From an uncultured Paraprevotella sp. (lineage in GTDB: Bacteria > Bacteroidota > Bacteroidia > Bacteroidales > Bacteroidaceae), in assembly GCA_944320775.1 (NCBI GenBank), contig CALUIV010000009.1, positions 1 through 64,000 of the forward strand: a stretch of DNA of 64,000 bases. The letters are read 5' to 3'. Under the pieces are notes generated by a model, which was not told the origin of the DNA, made no database searches, and saw nothing but the letters and a program-made list of their open reading frames with translations. A program made the position numbers and the translations under genes. Positions 35,301 to 44,750 of the stretch are shown here, piece after piece (position 1 is the first letter of the stretch; the number at the start of each line of letters is the position of its first letter).

Positions 35301-35592
35301 CTTGAATGAAAATAATATTCCAGCTATCACAGTACATTGGCCTGATGAGAATCAAGGTTCAGAAAACAATGTTATGAAAATGATTGCTGATCATAAATTT
35401 GATTTGATTGTGAATATTCCGAAGAACCACAGCAAGCGTGAATTGACGAATGGTTACCGTATTCGTCGTGGTGCTATTGATCATAACATTCCTTTGATGA
35501 CTAATGCTCGTTTGGCCAAAGCATTTATTGAGGCTTTCTGTCAGATGAGTGAACAGGATATTCAGATAAAGAGCTGGCAGGAATATAAATAG
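32368..35592 (+). CDS. carB: Carbamoyl-phosphate synthase large subunit
   Basis: CarB makes carbamoyl phosphate for arginine and pyrimidine synthesis. With the ATG at 32368 it has 1074 residues, the normal length; the upstream in-frame ATG at 32305 would add 21 residues outside the family. Two homologous ATP-grasp halves are clear: VLVLGSGALKIGQAGEFDYS at the start and VVVLGSGAYRIGSSVEFDW in the middle, with RSAYALGGLGSG and RPSYVLSGAAM as their ATP loops. The C-terminal MGS-like allosteric domain (YDIYATTGTATFL, VNIPKNHSKRE) is present. carA is not adjacent, so the subunits are probably encoded apart. A terminator follows. Confidence 0.97.
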   Translation: MKKQLKKVLVLGSGALKIGQAGEFDYSGSQALKALREEGIRSVLVNPNIATIQTSEGIADQVYFLPVTTYFVTEIIKKERPDGILLAFGGQTALNCGTELYQQGILEEYGVEVLGTSVEAIMYTEDRDLFVKKLNEIEMKTPVSQAVENLEDALAAARRIGYPVMIRSAYALGGLGSGICPNEEKFIELAESAFTFSPQILVEESLKGWKEIEFEVIRDANDHCFTVASMENFDPLGIHTGESIVVAPTCSLTEEQVTMLQELSKKCIRHLGIVGECNIQYAFNAETNDYRVIEVNARLSRSSALASKATGYPLAFVAAKIGLGYTLDQIGEMGTPNSAYVAPALDYLICKIPRWDLTKFAGVSRQIGSSMKSVGEIMSIGRSFEEIIQKGLRMIGQGMHGFVGNDNLHFDNLDDELANPTDLRIFAIAQALEEGYSIERIFDLTKIDPWFIGKLKNIVDMKARLQAYDKLEDISAELLREAKVLGFSDFQIARFVLKPEQGNMEKENLQVRAYRKKLGILPAVKRINTVASEHPELTNYLYMTYAVEGYDVNYYKNEKSVVVLGSGAYRIGSSVEFDWCSVNAIQTARKLGYKSIMINYNPETVSTDYDMCDRLYFDELSFERVLDVIDLEQPRGVIVSVGGQIPNNLAMKLHRQSVPILGTSPVSIDRAENRNKFSAMLDQLGIDQPAWQELTSLDEMKAFIDKVGYPVLVRPSYVLSGAAMNVCHNEEELTRFLQMATEVSKEYPVVVSQFMQETKEIEFDAVAQNGEVVEYAISEHIEFAGVHSGDATLVFPAQQIYFSTARTIKKISRQIAKELNISGPFNIQFLAKGNQVKVIECNLRASRSFPFVSKILKRNFIETATRIMLDAPYSQPDKSAFDIDRIGVKASQFSFARLQNADPVLGVDMSSTGEVGCLGDDFNEALLNALIATGYKIPRKSVMFSSGDAKSKVDLLDASRMLAAKGYDIYATTGTATFLNENNIPAITVHWPDENQGSENNVMKMIADHKFDLIVNIPKNHSKRELTNGYRIRRGAIDHNIPLMTNARLAKAFIEAFCQMSEQDIQIKSWQEYK

Positions 35593-35620
35593 GATATAAA
35601 TACTTCTGTCATTATCATAT

Positions 35621-35664
35621 AATCCTCCAAAAGTTATCCATATACTTTTGGAGGATTTATTTTA
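35621..35664 (+). terminator. carB terminator
   Basis: Perfect 14-base stem AATCCTCCAAAAGT (35621-35634) with ACTTTTGGAGGATT (35644-35657), then TATTTTATT. Confidence 0.9.
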
Positions 35665-35760
35665 TTCTACATTGAATTGGCTAAATTAATAAGGGCAAGT
35701 GAAATGGTATATTTTGTGTTTTATCTGTATGTCGTATAATATATGATATGATTATAAAAT

Positions 35761-35792
35761 AAAAAAGCTGCATCGTTGATTACGATACAGCT
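35761..35792 (-). terminator. htpG terminator
   Basis: Read on the minus strand, AGCTGTATCG (35792-35783) pairs with CGATGCAGCT (35775-35766) with one G-T pair, then six T residues. It lies 23 bases after the htpG stop codon. Confidence 0.85.
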
Positions 35793-35814
35793 CAATAGGA
35801 TTGATATTTGATGG

Positions 35815-37869
35815 TTACTTAATCAAATCAATACTACGTTTAACAAAGTTGCTTAGTGCTTCGCCTTTTAGCATACCGTTTTGTAGTAGTGCTAAATCGA
35901 TTAATTGATGAACAATTTTGTTGTCAGTTCCGTATTTAGCCATTACTTCATCGCGAAGTTTTTCTTGGGCTTGGATATCATCTCCGCATTTGTTCAACTC
36001 GTCTTTTTCTTCTTGAGTTATCTCTTCCGCTTTTTTATTATCTTGTTGTTGGCGTAGTACTGCCTGACGTGCAGATAAGCCTTTTATTTCAGCTTCTATC
36101 GGTTTTAATTCTTCTGCAGTTTTTGTTTCACTGTCTGTAAGAATTTCCTTAATTAATGCATGGTCTGTATTCAGGACCATGGTGTACATATCTGGCATTT
36201 CTCCATAGAAGGACATTCCCGGTTGAATTTGTGCCATTTCTTTCATACGGCGCATATATTCACTCTGTACGATAAGAATTGGAGATGCTTGTTCTCCCAT
36301 GGCTTGAGTTTCAACATAAAATTCTTTTTTATCAATAGCTGGGATTTGGCTTTTGAAGACAGATGACAGTTTGGCACTTTTTTCTTTATCAAGAGATGAC
36401 GTGTTGGCATTGTCTTTTATAATAAGACGATCGATAACATCTGCATCTACTCGAGTGAATCTACTCTTTTCAAATTTTTGTTCCAACATAGAAACTACTG
36501 GAGTATCTAATTGGCCATCAAGTAATAACACATTGTATCCTTTATTTTTTGCTGCTTCGATATAACTATATTGAGCTTCTTTATCGTTGGCATACAAATA
36601 AATGAGATTTCCGTCTTTGTCTGTCTGACTGTCTTTAATTAAAGTCTGATATTCCTCGAATGTGAAATATTTGCCTTCACAGTCTTTAAACAATGCAAAG
36701 TTTTTAGCTTTATCGTAGAAATCCTCTTGTGTCAACATACCATAATTGATAAAGATTTTGATATCATCCCACTTTTGCTCAAAATCTTTACGGTCGTTTT
36801 TGAATATGCTTTGTAGACGGTCGCTTACTTTCTTAGTAATATAGGTTGATATCTTTTTCACATTGCTATCACTTTGCAAATAACTTCTGCTGACATTCAA
36901 AGGAATATCAGGAGAGTCGATAACGCCATGCAGCAAGGTTAGGAAGTCAGGGACGATACCTTCTACAGAATCTGTGACATATACCTGGTTGCAATATAAT
37001 TGGATTTTATTTCTTTGCAGTTCAATGTTACTTTTAATCTTAGGGAAATAGAGTACACCTGTCAGATTAAACGGGTAGTCAACGTTTAGGTGAATCCAAA
37101 AAAGTGGTTCGTCGCTCATTGGATAAAGAGTACGATAAAACTCTTTATAGTCATCGTCTTTTAAATCACTAGGTTTGCGCGTCCAAATAGGATTTGTGTC
37201 ATTGATGACAAGATCTTCATCTGTATCAACTTGTTTGCCGTCTTTCCATTCTGTTTTCTTTCCAAATACAACAGGAATAGGTAGGAAGCGACAATATTTG
37301 TCTAGTAATCCTTTAATTTTATTCTTATCAAGGAATTCTTTGCAATCATCATCAATGTGCATGATGATGTCTGTACCACGTTCTTCTTTTTCTGTTTCTT
37401 CAAGTTCATAGGCAGGACTTCCATCGCAGGTCCATTTTACCGCCTGAGCACCTTCTTTGCAGCTTTTTGTTACAATTTCTACTTGTTTACTGACCATGAA
37501 AGAAGAATAGAAGCCAAGACCGAAATGGCCTATAATGGCATTGGCGTCGTCTTTGTATTTATCCAAAAAGTCATTCGCACCAGAGAATGCAATCTGATTA
37601 ATGTATTTTTCAATTTCTTCTGCAGTCATACCAATACCATTATCGCTAACGGTAATAGTTCCTTTGTCGGTATCAAGCTTCACAGAAACTTTTAAATCGC
37701 CCAATTCACCTTTATAATCGCCTTTGTTGGCTAAAGTTTTTAATTTTTGGGTAGCATCAACTGCATTGGATACAATTTCACGAAGGAAAATTTCATGATC
37801 ACTATACAAGAACTTTTTAATAACGGGGAAAATATTTTCAGTTGTTACCCCAATGTTTCCTTTTTGCAT
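35815..37869 (-). CDS. htpG: Molecular chaperone HtpG (Hsp90)
   Basis: HtpG is the bacterial Hsp90, an ATP-dependent dimeric chaperone. The 684-residue protein opens with the GHKL ATPase domain (FLREIVSNAVDATQKL, with E31 and N35; DNGIGM; GHFGLGFYSSFMV), followed by the middle domain (LYCNQVYVTDS, LNVSRSYLQSDSNVKKI) and a C-terminal dimerisation domain. A charged stretch of Lys/Glu/Gln (about 595-645) is longer than in E. coli HtpG. The next gene upstream is clpC in the same direction, separated by a terminator, so these two stress genes are neighbours but seem independently transcribed. Confidence 0.97.
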   Translation of the reverse strand: MQKGNIGVTTENIFPVIKKFLYSDHEIFLREIVSNAVDATQKLKTLANKGDYKGELGDLKVSVKLDTDKGTITVSDNGIGMTAEEIEKYINQIAFSGANDFLDKYKDDANAIIGHFGLGFYSSFMVSKQVEIVTKSCKEGAQAVKWTCDGSPAYELEETEKEERGTDIIMHIDDDCKEFLDKNKIKGLLDKYCRFLPIPVVFGKKTEWKDGKQVDTDEDLVINDTNPIWTRKPSDLKDDDYKEFYRTLYPMSDEPLFWIHLNVDYPFNLTGVLYFPKIKSNIELQRNKIQLYCNQVYVTDSVEGIVPDFLTLLHGVIDSPDIPLNVSRSYLQSDSNVKKISTYITKKVSDRLQSIFKNDRKDFEQKWDDIKIFINYGMLTQEDFYDKAKNFALFKDCEGKYFTFEEYQTLIKDSQTDKDGNLIYLYANDKEAQYSYIEAAKNKGYNVLLLDGQLDTPVVSMLEQKFEKSRFTRVDADVIDRLIIKDNANTSSLDKEKSAKLSSVFKSQIPAIDKKEFYVETQAMGEQASPILIVQSEYMRRMKEMAQIQPGMSFYGEMPDMYTMVLNTDHALIKEILTDSETKTAEELKPIEAEIKGLSARQAVLRQQQDNKKAEEITQEEKDELNKCGDDIQAQEKLRDEVMAKYGTDNKIVHQLIDLALLQNGMLKGEALSNFVKRSIDLIK

Positions 37870-37936
37870 ATTCTTTATTTTTTTAATTTAATATACTGCT
37901 TTATTGAGAATATATCTCGGTTTTTCTTTAATACAA

Positions 37937-37972
37937 AGAAAGTGCCAGACAGGTGAATGTCTGGCACTTTTA
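37937..37972 (-). terminator. clpC terminator
   Basis: On the minus strand AAGTGCCAGAC (37969-37959) pairs perfectly with GTCTGGCACTT (37950-37940), then TCTTTG. The trailing TTTCTTTG (37944-37937) also resembles a -7 box and could serve htpG. Confidence 0.85.
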
Positions 37973-38000
37973 ACTTTATTTTAATGATAACCTATTCTGA

Positions 38001-40541
38001 TTAATTGCAGAGGTCATCCTTGATAAAGGAAAGTTGTTCTGCTTGTTCGTTTTCACAAGTGATCCGTATCGTTGTTCCTGGATGAATTTCTTCATTAATA
38101 ATCATTTCGCAGAGTTTATCCTCAATATATGTTTGTAATGCTCTTTTCAGTGGGCGAGCACCATATTGCACATCATAACCTTTCTTGGCAAGAAATGATT
38201 TTGCTGAATCGTCAAGAACCAAATGATAACCTAATTCTTTTACCCGTTTTAGTAATGGTTTAAGTTCTATGTCAACAATACGTCGGATATTATCCATTTC
38301 TAACTGATCAAAATGGACAATTTCATCAAGTCTGTTTAAAAATTCAGGCGCAAATTGTTTATTGAGAGCTTTGAGAATCAAACTTCTTCCAAACTCTTTA
38401 TCCATCACTCCATTCATAATGGTACTGTATCCAATGGATTTGCCAAAATCTTTTAACTGTCTTGTTCCACAATTAGAAGTCATGATGATTACTGTATTTT
38501 TAAAATCAATTGTGTTGCCGTTTCCATCGGTCATACGTCCATCATCCATAACTTGTAGCAATATATTGAAAATGTCGCTATGAGCCTTTTCTAGCTCATC
38601 TAACAGTAGGATTGAATAAGGTTTACGTCTTACCTTTTCGGTCAGTTGACCTCCTTCGTCATATCCTACATATCCCGGAGGGGCACCAATCATACGACTT
38701 ACTGTATGTTTTTCCGAATATTCGCTCATATCAATTCGAATCAAGGCATCTTCACTGCCGAAAATCTCTTCAGCAAGTTTCTTTGCCAAATAGGTTTTAC
38801 CCACACCGGTAGGTCCGACAAACAAAAATGTTCCAATCGGTTTCTTCGGATCTTTCAGCCCTACACGGCTTCTTTGTATCGCTCGGACAATCTTGTCGAT
38901 TGCTTCATCTTGTCCGATGACATGTTCTTTTAAATCGTGTGCCATATTCTTTAGACGTGTAGTTTCATCTTGTCCGATTCTTTGAACGGGGATACCTGTG
39001 ATCATGGCAACAATATCTGCAACGGTTTGTTCATCAACGGTAATTCGTTGTTGGTCCAGTTGATTGATCCATTCTGCTTTGATTTTTTCCAGTTCGTTCT
39101 GTAACTTGTTTTCTTGGTCACGATAATCTGCAGCGAGTTCAAAGTTCTGTTCTTTTACTGCATTATTTTTCAGTTGATGTAATTCTTCTATTTTTTGTTC
39201 TTGGGCCTCAATCTCTTTGGATACCGGAAGATTATTGATGTGCACACGTGCTCCTGCTTCATCAAGCGCATCAATGGCTTTGTCTGGGAAACATCGATCT
39301 GATATGTAACGTTCTGTATACCGGATACATGCTTGTAAGGCATCCGGGGTATACGTTACATGATGATGTTTCTCATATCTTTCCTTAATGTTTTGAAGAA
39401 TTAGGAGGGTTTCTTCAGGAGAAGTAGGTTCAACCAGCACTTTTTGAAAACGCCGTTCCAAAGCACCGTCTTTTTCTATTGATTTACGATATTCGTCAGT
39501 AGTTGTTGCACCGATGCACTGAATTTCTCCCCGAGCTAATGCTGGTTTAAGAATGTTTGCCGCATCCATACTTCCAGGAGCCGAACCGGCACCTACAATT
39601 GTATGAATTTCATCAATAAATAGAATTATATCTGGATTTTTCTGGAGTTCGGATAAGATACCTCTTATTCGTTCTTCGAATTGACCACGATATTTTGTTC
39701 CTGCAACAACAGCTGTCATATCCAAGGCAATAATCCGTTTATCGAAGAGAATTCGTGAAACTTTACGTTGTACGATTCTTAATGCAAGTCCTTCTACAAT
39801 TGCAGATTTACCTACACCTGGTTCTCCAATAAGTATTGGATTATTTTTTTTCCTTCTGCTTAATATTTGGGATACGCGCATGATTTCGTTTTCCCTACCG
39901 ATGACCGGATCAAGGACACCATCTGCTGCAGCTTGTGTCAGATCTATTCCAAAACTGTCTAATATCGGTGTGTTCCTATTGGATTTCTTGTTTGTTGCAG
40001 GTTGTATTGTTTGTGAAATACTGTTGTTTGCCGTCTTGTTGTTTTCGTCGTCATCATCATAGTCGTCATCATTATCGGCTATTCCAAATCCCATTTTAAT
40101 ATCGGGTTTTTGCGACATGGCATTGAGCAGATCTTCATAGGTAATTTGCATTTCTTCGAGTGCGTTGCATGCTTTATTCTCTTTGTCTTTCATAATGGCA
40201 AGTAACACATGTTCACTGTCTGCTGTTGCCGATTTTAGTAATCGGGCCTCCAGCAAACATAATTTTAAGATTCTGGATGCTTTTTCATCCAAAAGAATGG
40301 AATCAGCAGCAGGAGCCTCCATACTTGCTTGTGCACGTGCAACTGTTTCGAGTTCAAAACGTAATGTCTTTAAATCTGCGTTAAGCTGCTGAAGCATGCG
40401 GACGGCTTTACATTCGCCTTCTCTTAAAATGCCCAGTAACAGATGTTCCGGACCGACTGCCGTATTTTGCAAGCGTATAGCTTCTTCTTTGCTATAGACT
40501 ATAATTTCTGATAGTTTTGCTGAAAATTGATTATTAATCAT
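38001..40541 (-). CDS. clpC: ATP-dependent Clp protease ATP-binding subunit ClpC-type
   Basis: A 846-residue Hsp100 unfoldase. It has an N-terminal Clp-N repeat pair (about 3-145), an unusual Asp-rich linker (DNDDDYDDDDEN, about 157-168), AAA domain 1 with Walker A GEPGVGKS (239-246) and Walker B FIDEIH, a short coiled-coil middle domain (about 440-500, shorter than in ClpB), AAA domain 2 with GPTGVGKT (576-583) and LLLDELEK, and a D2 C-domain. The short middle domain favours ClpC over ClpB. It should unfold substrates for ClpP. It is transcribed divergently from gyrA. Confidence 0.93.
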   Translation of the reverse strand: MINNQFSAKLSEIIVYSKEEAIRLQNTAVGPEHLLLGILREGECKAVRMLQQLNADLKTLRFELETVARAQASMEAPAADSILLDEKASRILKLCLLEARLLKSATADSEHVLLAIMKDKENKACNALEEMQITYEDLLNAMSQKPDIKMGFGIADNDDDYDDDDENNKTANNSISQTIQPATNKKSNRNTPILDSFGIDLTQAAADGVLDPVIGRENEIMRVSQILSRRKKNNPILIGEPGVGKSAIVEGLALRIVQRKVSRILFDKRIIALDMTAVVAGTKYRGQFEERIRGILSELQKNPDIILFIDEIHTIVGAGSAPGSMDAANILKPALARGEIQCIGATTTDEYRKSIEKDGALERRFQKVLVEPTSPEETLLILQNIKERYEKHHHVTYTPDALQACIRYTERYISDRCFPDKAIDALDEAGARVHINNLPVSKEIEAQEQKIEELHQLKNNAVKEQNFELAADYRDQENKLQNELEKIKAEWINQLDQQRITVDEQTVADIVAMITGIPVQRIGQDETTRLKNMAHDLKEHVIGQDEAIDKIVRAIQRSRVGLKDPKKPIGTFLFVGPTGVGKTYLAKKLAEEIFGSEDALIRIDMSEYSEKHTVSRMIGAPPGYVGYDEGGQLTEKVRRKPYSILLLDELEKAHSDIFNILLQVMDDGRMTDGNGNTIDFKNTVIIMTSNCGTRQLKDFGKSIGYSTIMNGVMDKEFGRSLILKALNKQFAPEFLNRLDEIVHFDQLEMDNIRRIVDIELKPLLKRVKELGYHLVLDDSAKSFLAKKGYDVQYGARPLKRALQTYIEDKLCEMIINEEIHPGTTIRITCENEQAEQLSFIKDDLCN

Positions 40542-40573
40542 CTTTTTGTTTTACTGGTTTGTTTACCTGTCTG

Positions 40574-40581
40574 CAAAGATA
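40574..40581 (-). promoter_or_regulatory. clpC promoter -7 box (TATCTTTG)
   Basis: The minus strand reads TATCTTTG, 33 bases before the clpC start. No heat-shock operator of the CIRCE type is visible. Confidence 0.65.
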
Positions 40582-40811
40582 ACGTAATTTGTGGAAACCT
40601 GAGCAGAAACAGACTAATATATGTTTAGCAATATTTATGCCATTTGTTTTATTTAAATACAAAAACAGATTAAAAAAACATAAAACGCTCTAGAAAAGGC
40701 TCAAAACGTCTTTTAACAGGTTTTATTTTTCTCTTATCGGGATTTTATGTAATTTTACGTGCTTTTTGTGAAGAATGAATACAAAGACTAATCAGATAAA
40801 GTTTATTATAA

Positions 40812-43427
40812 ATGTTGGATCAAGACAGAATAATTAAAGTGAACATCGAAGATGAGATGCGAAATTCGTACATTGACTATTCAATGTCTGTTATCGTTTC
40901 GCGTGCGCTTCCAGATGTTCGTGATGGTTTTAAACCTGTACATCGACGTATCCTTTATGGAATGAAGGAGTTGGGTAATACGCATGACAAACCATATAAA
41001 AAATGTGCTCGTATTGTAGGTGAGGTATTGGGTAAATACCATCCGCATGGAGATAGTTCTGTATACGGAGCCCTTGTGCGTATGGCACAGGAATGGAGTA
41101 TGCGTTATACATTGGTGGACGGTCAGGGTAACTTCGGTTCTGTAGATGGTGACAGTCCAGCTGCCATGCGTTACACGGAAGCACGTCTGCAGTTGATGGG
41201 CGAGGCTATGATGGATGATTTGGAGAAGGAAACGGTTGATATGGTGAACAATTTTGATGACACCCTTCAGGAGCCTTCCGTTATGCCTACAAAAATTCCG
41301 AATTTGTTGGTGAATGGTGCGAGTGGTATTGCAGTCGGAATGGCAACCAATATTCCAACGCATAATCTGGGAGAAGTGATTGATGCCTGTGTAGCTTATA
41401 TAGATAATCCCCAAATAGACATAGAAGGCCTGATGACTTATGTAAAGGCGCCAGATTTTCCGACTGGTGGCTTTATATATGGAATGCAAGGCGTAAAAGA
41501 TGCGTATGAAACTGGCCGTGGTCGTGTCATAATGCGTGCTCGTGCTGAAATCGAATCTGGAGAAAATCACGACCGGATTGTGATTACGGAGATTCCATAT
41601 GGGGTGAATAAGGCTGAATTGATCAAAATGATTGCAGATTTGGTCAATGAAAAGAAAATAGAAGGAATCAGTTACACCAATGATGAAACCGACCGTGAAG
41701 GTATGCGTATTGTTGTTGATGTGAAGCGTGATGCCAATGCTAATGTTGTCTTGAATAAGTTGTTTAAGATGACACCTTTGCAGACGAGTTTCAGTGTCAA
41801 CTGTATTGCTCTGGTTAAAGGGCGTCCCAAATTGCTGACGTTGAAAGACTGTATTGCTAATTTCGTAGATCATCGTCGTGATGTTGTTATTCGCCGGACA
41901 CGTTATGATTTGCGTAAGGCTGAGGAGCGTGCTCATATACTTCAGGGACTGATTATCGCCAGCGATAATATTGATGAAGTTGTACATATAATTAAGAGTG
42001 CAAAAGATCCGCAAGCGGCTATTGCTGCTTTGATAGATCGTTTTGAACTTGATGAAATTCAGGCACGTGCTATCATCGAGATGCGTTTACGTCAGTTGAC
42101 GGGACTTTCTCAAGAGCAATTACGTGCGGAATATGACGATTTACTCAAGAAAATAGATTATTATAAGCAGATTTTAAGCGACGATAATCTGTGTATGCAG
42201 GTCGTAAAGGATGAATTAAATGAAGTGAAGGAACAGTTTGGTGATGAGCGCCGTTCTGAAATTGTTCTTTCCAGCGAAGAATTCAATCCGGAAGATTTTT
42301 ATGCAGATGATGAGATGGTAATTACCATAAGTCATATGGGATATATCAAACGTACGCCTTTGGCTGAATTCCGTGCGCAAGGTCGTGGTGGTGTCGGCAG
42401 CAAGGGAACAAGTACGCGTGATTCCGATTTCGTAGAATATATCTATCCGGCTACGATGCATAATACGATGTTGTTCTTTACGCAGAAAGGACGTTGTTTC
42501 TGGTTGAAGGTTTATGACATTCCAGAAGGAACGAAGACATCAAAAGGCCGTGCTATTCAGAACATGTTGAACATAGATGCCGATGATGCGATCAATGCTT
42601 GTCTGCGAATCAAAAATCTGAATGATCCTGAATTCTGTGCCCGTCACTTTGTTTTGTTCTGTACTAAGAATGGTGTTATCAAGAAGACTTGTCTGACAGA
42701 ATATTCCCGTCCGAGAACCAATGGTGTGAATGCCATTACGATTCGCGAAGACGATCGTGTGATAGCTGTTCGTTTGACTAATGGCGAGAACGAAATTGTA
42801 ATAGCCAACAGAAATGGCCGTGCTATTCGCTTTAATGAAAATGCTGTTCGGGCAATGGGACGTACTGCAACGGGAGTCAAAGGTATGACACTTGACGAAG
42901 ACGGAAGCGATGAAGTAGTTGGAATGGTTTGTGTGAATGATCCTAAGAAAGAAACCATTATGGTGGTTAGTGAGCAGGGTTACGGAAAGCGTTCTGATAT
43001 TGAGGATTATCGTGTAACTAATCGTGGTGCGAAGGGTGTAAAAACGTTGAATGTAACGGATAAAACCGGAAAACTGGTAGCGATTAAAGTCGTGACCGAT
43101 GCAAACGATTTGATGATTATCAATAAGAGTGGCATTACGATTCGCTTGAAAGTGGCTGATGTGCGTATTATGGGTAGAGCGACTCAAGGTGTTCGGTTGA
43201 TTAATCTGGAAAAACGTAACGATCATATTAGTAGTGTTTGCAAAGTTCAGACGGATGAGGAGGAAGTCGTAGATACAGCCGAAGATCTTGCGGAAGAGGT
43301 AACAGCAGCTCCAGCCGTTCAGGAAACGGAAGAAGTTACTGATGTTTCAGAAGTAAATGTAGTTCCTGGAAATCCGAAAAGACCGGTAGAGCCGACATTG
43401 TTCGATGATATGCCAGATGAAGAATAA
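40812..43427 (+). CDS. gyrA: DNA gyrase subunit A
   Basis: GyrA breaks and rejoins DNA for gyrase. The 871-residue protein has the winged-helix/tower core with catalytic Tyr121 ([10 protein letters not shown]) and the quinolone-determining helix [11 protein letters not shown], with Ser82 (E. coli Ser83) in the sensitive form and Gly86 where E. coli has Asp87. The C-terminal beta-pinwheel carries the GyrA box as [11 protein letters not shown], which marks it as gyrase and not topoisomerase IV. The last 40 residues form an acidic tail (FDDMPDEE at the end). Two TPR genes follow; clpC is divergent. Confidence 0.97.
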   Translation: MLDQDRIIKVNIEDEMRNSYIDYSMSVIVSRALPDVRDGFKPVHRRILYGMKELGNTHDKPYKKCARIVGEVLGKYHPHGDSSVYGALVRMAQEWSMRYTLVDGQGNFGSVDGDSPAAMRYTEARLQLMGEAMMDDLEKETVDMVNNFDDTLQEPSVMPTKIPNLLVNGASGIAVGMATNIPTHNLGEVIDACVAYIDNPQIDIEGLMTYVKAPDFPTGGFIYGMQGVKDAYETGRGRVIMRARAEIESGENHDRIVITEIPYGVNKAELIKMIADLVNEKKIEGISYTNDETDREGMRIVVDVKRDANANVVLNKLFKMTPLQTSFSVNCIALVKGRPKLLTLKDCIANFVDHRRDVVIRRTRYDLRKAEERAHILQGLIIASDNIDEVVHIIKSAKDPQAAIAALIDRFELDEIQARAIIEMRLRQLTGLSQEQLRAEYDDLLKKIDYYKQILSDDNLCMQVVKDELNEVKEQFGDERRSEIVLSSEEFNPEDFYADDEMVITISHMGYIKRTPLAEFRAQGRGGVGSKGTSTRDSDFVEYIYPATMHNTMLFFTQKGRCFWLKVYDIPEGTKTSKGRAIQNMLNIDADDAINACLRIKNLNDPEFCARHFVLFCTKNGVIKKTCLTEYSRPRTNGVNAITIREDDRVIAVRLTNGENEIVIANRNGRAIRFNENAVRAMGRTATGVKGMTLDEDGSDEVVGMVCVNDPKKETIMVVSEQGYGKRSDIEDYRVTNRGAKGVKTLNVTDKTGKLVAIKVVTDANDLMIINKSGITIRLKVADVRIMGRATQGVRLINLEKRNDHISSVCKVQTDEEEVVDTAEDLAEEVTAAPAVQETEEVTDVSEVNVVPGNPKRPVEPTLFDDMPDEE

Positions 43428-43476
43428 TCCAAGTGAAAATGAAACATATTATACAGAATATTAAAATGTTTATGTT

Positions 43477-44670
43477 ATGAAGAAGATTTTATGTGCAGTG
43501 GCTTTGCTGATAGCTGCTAATACAGCTTTCAGTCAGGACAAATTGATTCGTAGAGCCCAAAGTTTGATTGAAGAAAATAAACTGGACGAAGCGCAAACTA
43601 CCATTACCGAGGCTTTAACCAGTGGTAAAACAAAGAAAATGGCTCTGGCTTGGGACGTTCAGGGTGATTTATATCAGCGTATTTTTGGAGCAGAATTGAA
43701 TAAGGCGGCAGCCAATCAGCCATTGGATACCATGAAGTTTGCAACAAATCTTTATGCTTGTATTGATGCTTATGAGAAATGTAACGAACTGGATGAAGAT
43801 CAGGAGTTTGTTGCCAAGAATAAGGAGAACTTGATCAGGTTCCGTACATTTTATATGTATTGTGGTCAGTTCTTTTTTAACAATAAGCAGTACGCTGAGG
43901 CATATAAGGCGTATGATGGCTGGTTGAATTATTCTAAAAACAAACTGGTAGCCAATGAACCAAAGGTTTTGAAGGATTCTATTTTTGATGAAAATCAGAT
44001 TGCCTATTATGCTTGTCTTGCAGCTTATCAGGCAAAAGATTATAAGAAGATGGATGAACATATTCAGCAAGCTTTGACTTATGAGAAAGAGCGCGAAACA
44101 GTACGTCAAATGTATTTGCTTTCTTTCTTGGAGCAGGGTGATACGACATCATGGGTTGCGAAATCTAAAGAGATTGCTTTGAGTGATGCTGGTGCTGAGG
44201 TTATAGCTCAGAATCTTTTGGCATATTATATGGAAAAGAAGGATGATGCTGGCGCTGTAGCTTTTGCTGATGAGTTAATTGCTAAAAATCCAAATAGCAA
44301 AATAGGTAATTATTCTAAAGGTGTTGTTTATTTCGGACAGGAGAAGTATGAAGATGCATTGACCTGTTTCAATAAAACAATTGAAGTAGCGCCGGATTAT
44401 ATAGATGCATATTATAACGCTGGTGTATGCTATTGTAATTTAGGTTATAAGATCAATGAGGCTTTGTCAAAGAAGAAGCTGACTGTTGCTCAAAATAAAG
44501 CTGAGATTGAAAAAGTTAAGGCCTTATATAAGAAAGCAGAGCCATTTTTCTTGAAGGTTAAGGAAATGGAGCCGGACGATCCTTCACGCTGGGCTTCACG
44601 TTTGAGCACAATCTATTACATTCTTGGAGATGAAGCAAAGCAGAAAGAAATGGATGCATTGCTTCAGTAA
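43477..44670 (+). CDS. Exported TPR-repeat protein (first of a tandem pair)
   Basis: A 397-residue protein with a signal peptide (MKKILCAVALLIAANTAFSQ; cleavage about 20) and helical repeats throughout. The clearest TPR units are near the C-terminus: SKGVVYFGQEKYEDALTCFN, then YIDAYYNAGVCYCNLGYKIN. It probably acts as a scaffold in the periplasm; partners are unknown. It lies 49 bases after gyrA, a placement I recall from other Bacteroidales genomes. The next gene is a paralog with the same plan. Confidence 0.85.
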   Translation: MKKILCAVALLIAANTAFSQDKLIRRAQSLIEENKLDEAQTTITEALTSGKTKKMALAWDVQGDLYQRIFGAELNKAAANQPLDTMKFATNLYACIDAYEKCNELDEDQEFVAKNKENLIRFRTFYMYCGQFFFNNKQYAEAYKAYDGWLNYSKNKLVANEPKVLKDSIFDENQIAYYACLAAYQAKDYKKMDEHIQQALTYEKERETVRQMYLLSFLEQGDTTSWVAKSKEIALSDAGAEVIAQNLLAYYMEKKDDAGAVAFADELIAKNPNSKIGNYSKGVVYFGQEKYEDALTCFNKTIEVAPDYIDAYYNAGVCYCNLGYKINEALSKKKLTVAQNKAEIEKVKALYKKAEPFFLKVKEMEPDDPSRWASRLSTIYYILGDEAKQKEMDALLQ

Positions 44671-44704
44671 AATGGAATATTAAAATTAGTTAGTGATTAT
44701 ATTG

Positions 44705-44741
44705 GGGTGGTGCGTTCTTGAAAGGCATCACCCTTTGTTTT
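44705..44741 (+). terminator. Terminator or attenuator between the two TPR genes
   Basis: Stem GGGTGGTGC (44705-44713) with GCATCACCC (44725-44733) has one G-T pair and is followed by TTTGTTTT. It ends 9 bases before the ATG at 44751, so it may limit expression of the second gene rather than end the operon. Confidence 0.7.
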
Positions 44742-44750
44742 AGGAGAACT

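Noticed and set aside
40881-42014. 377-codon open frame on the minus strand inside gyrA
   Set aside because: It lies wholly antisense to a strongly conserved gene, has a His/Tyr/Ile-rich shadow composition and shows no domain.
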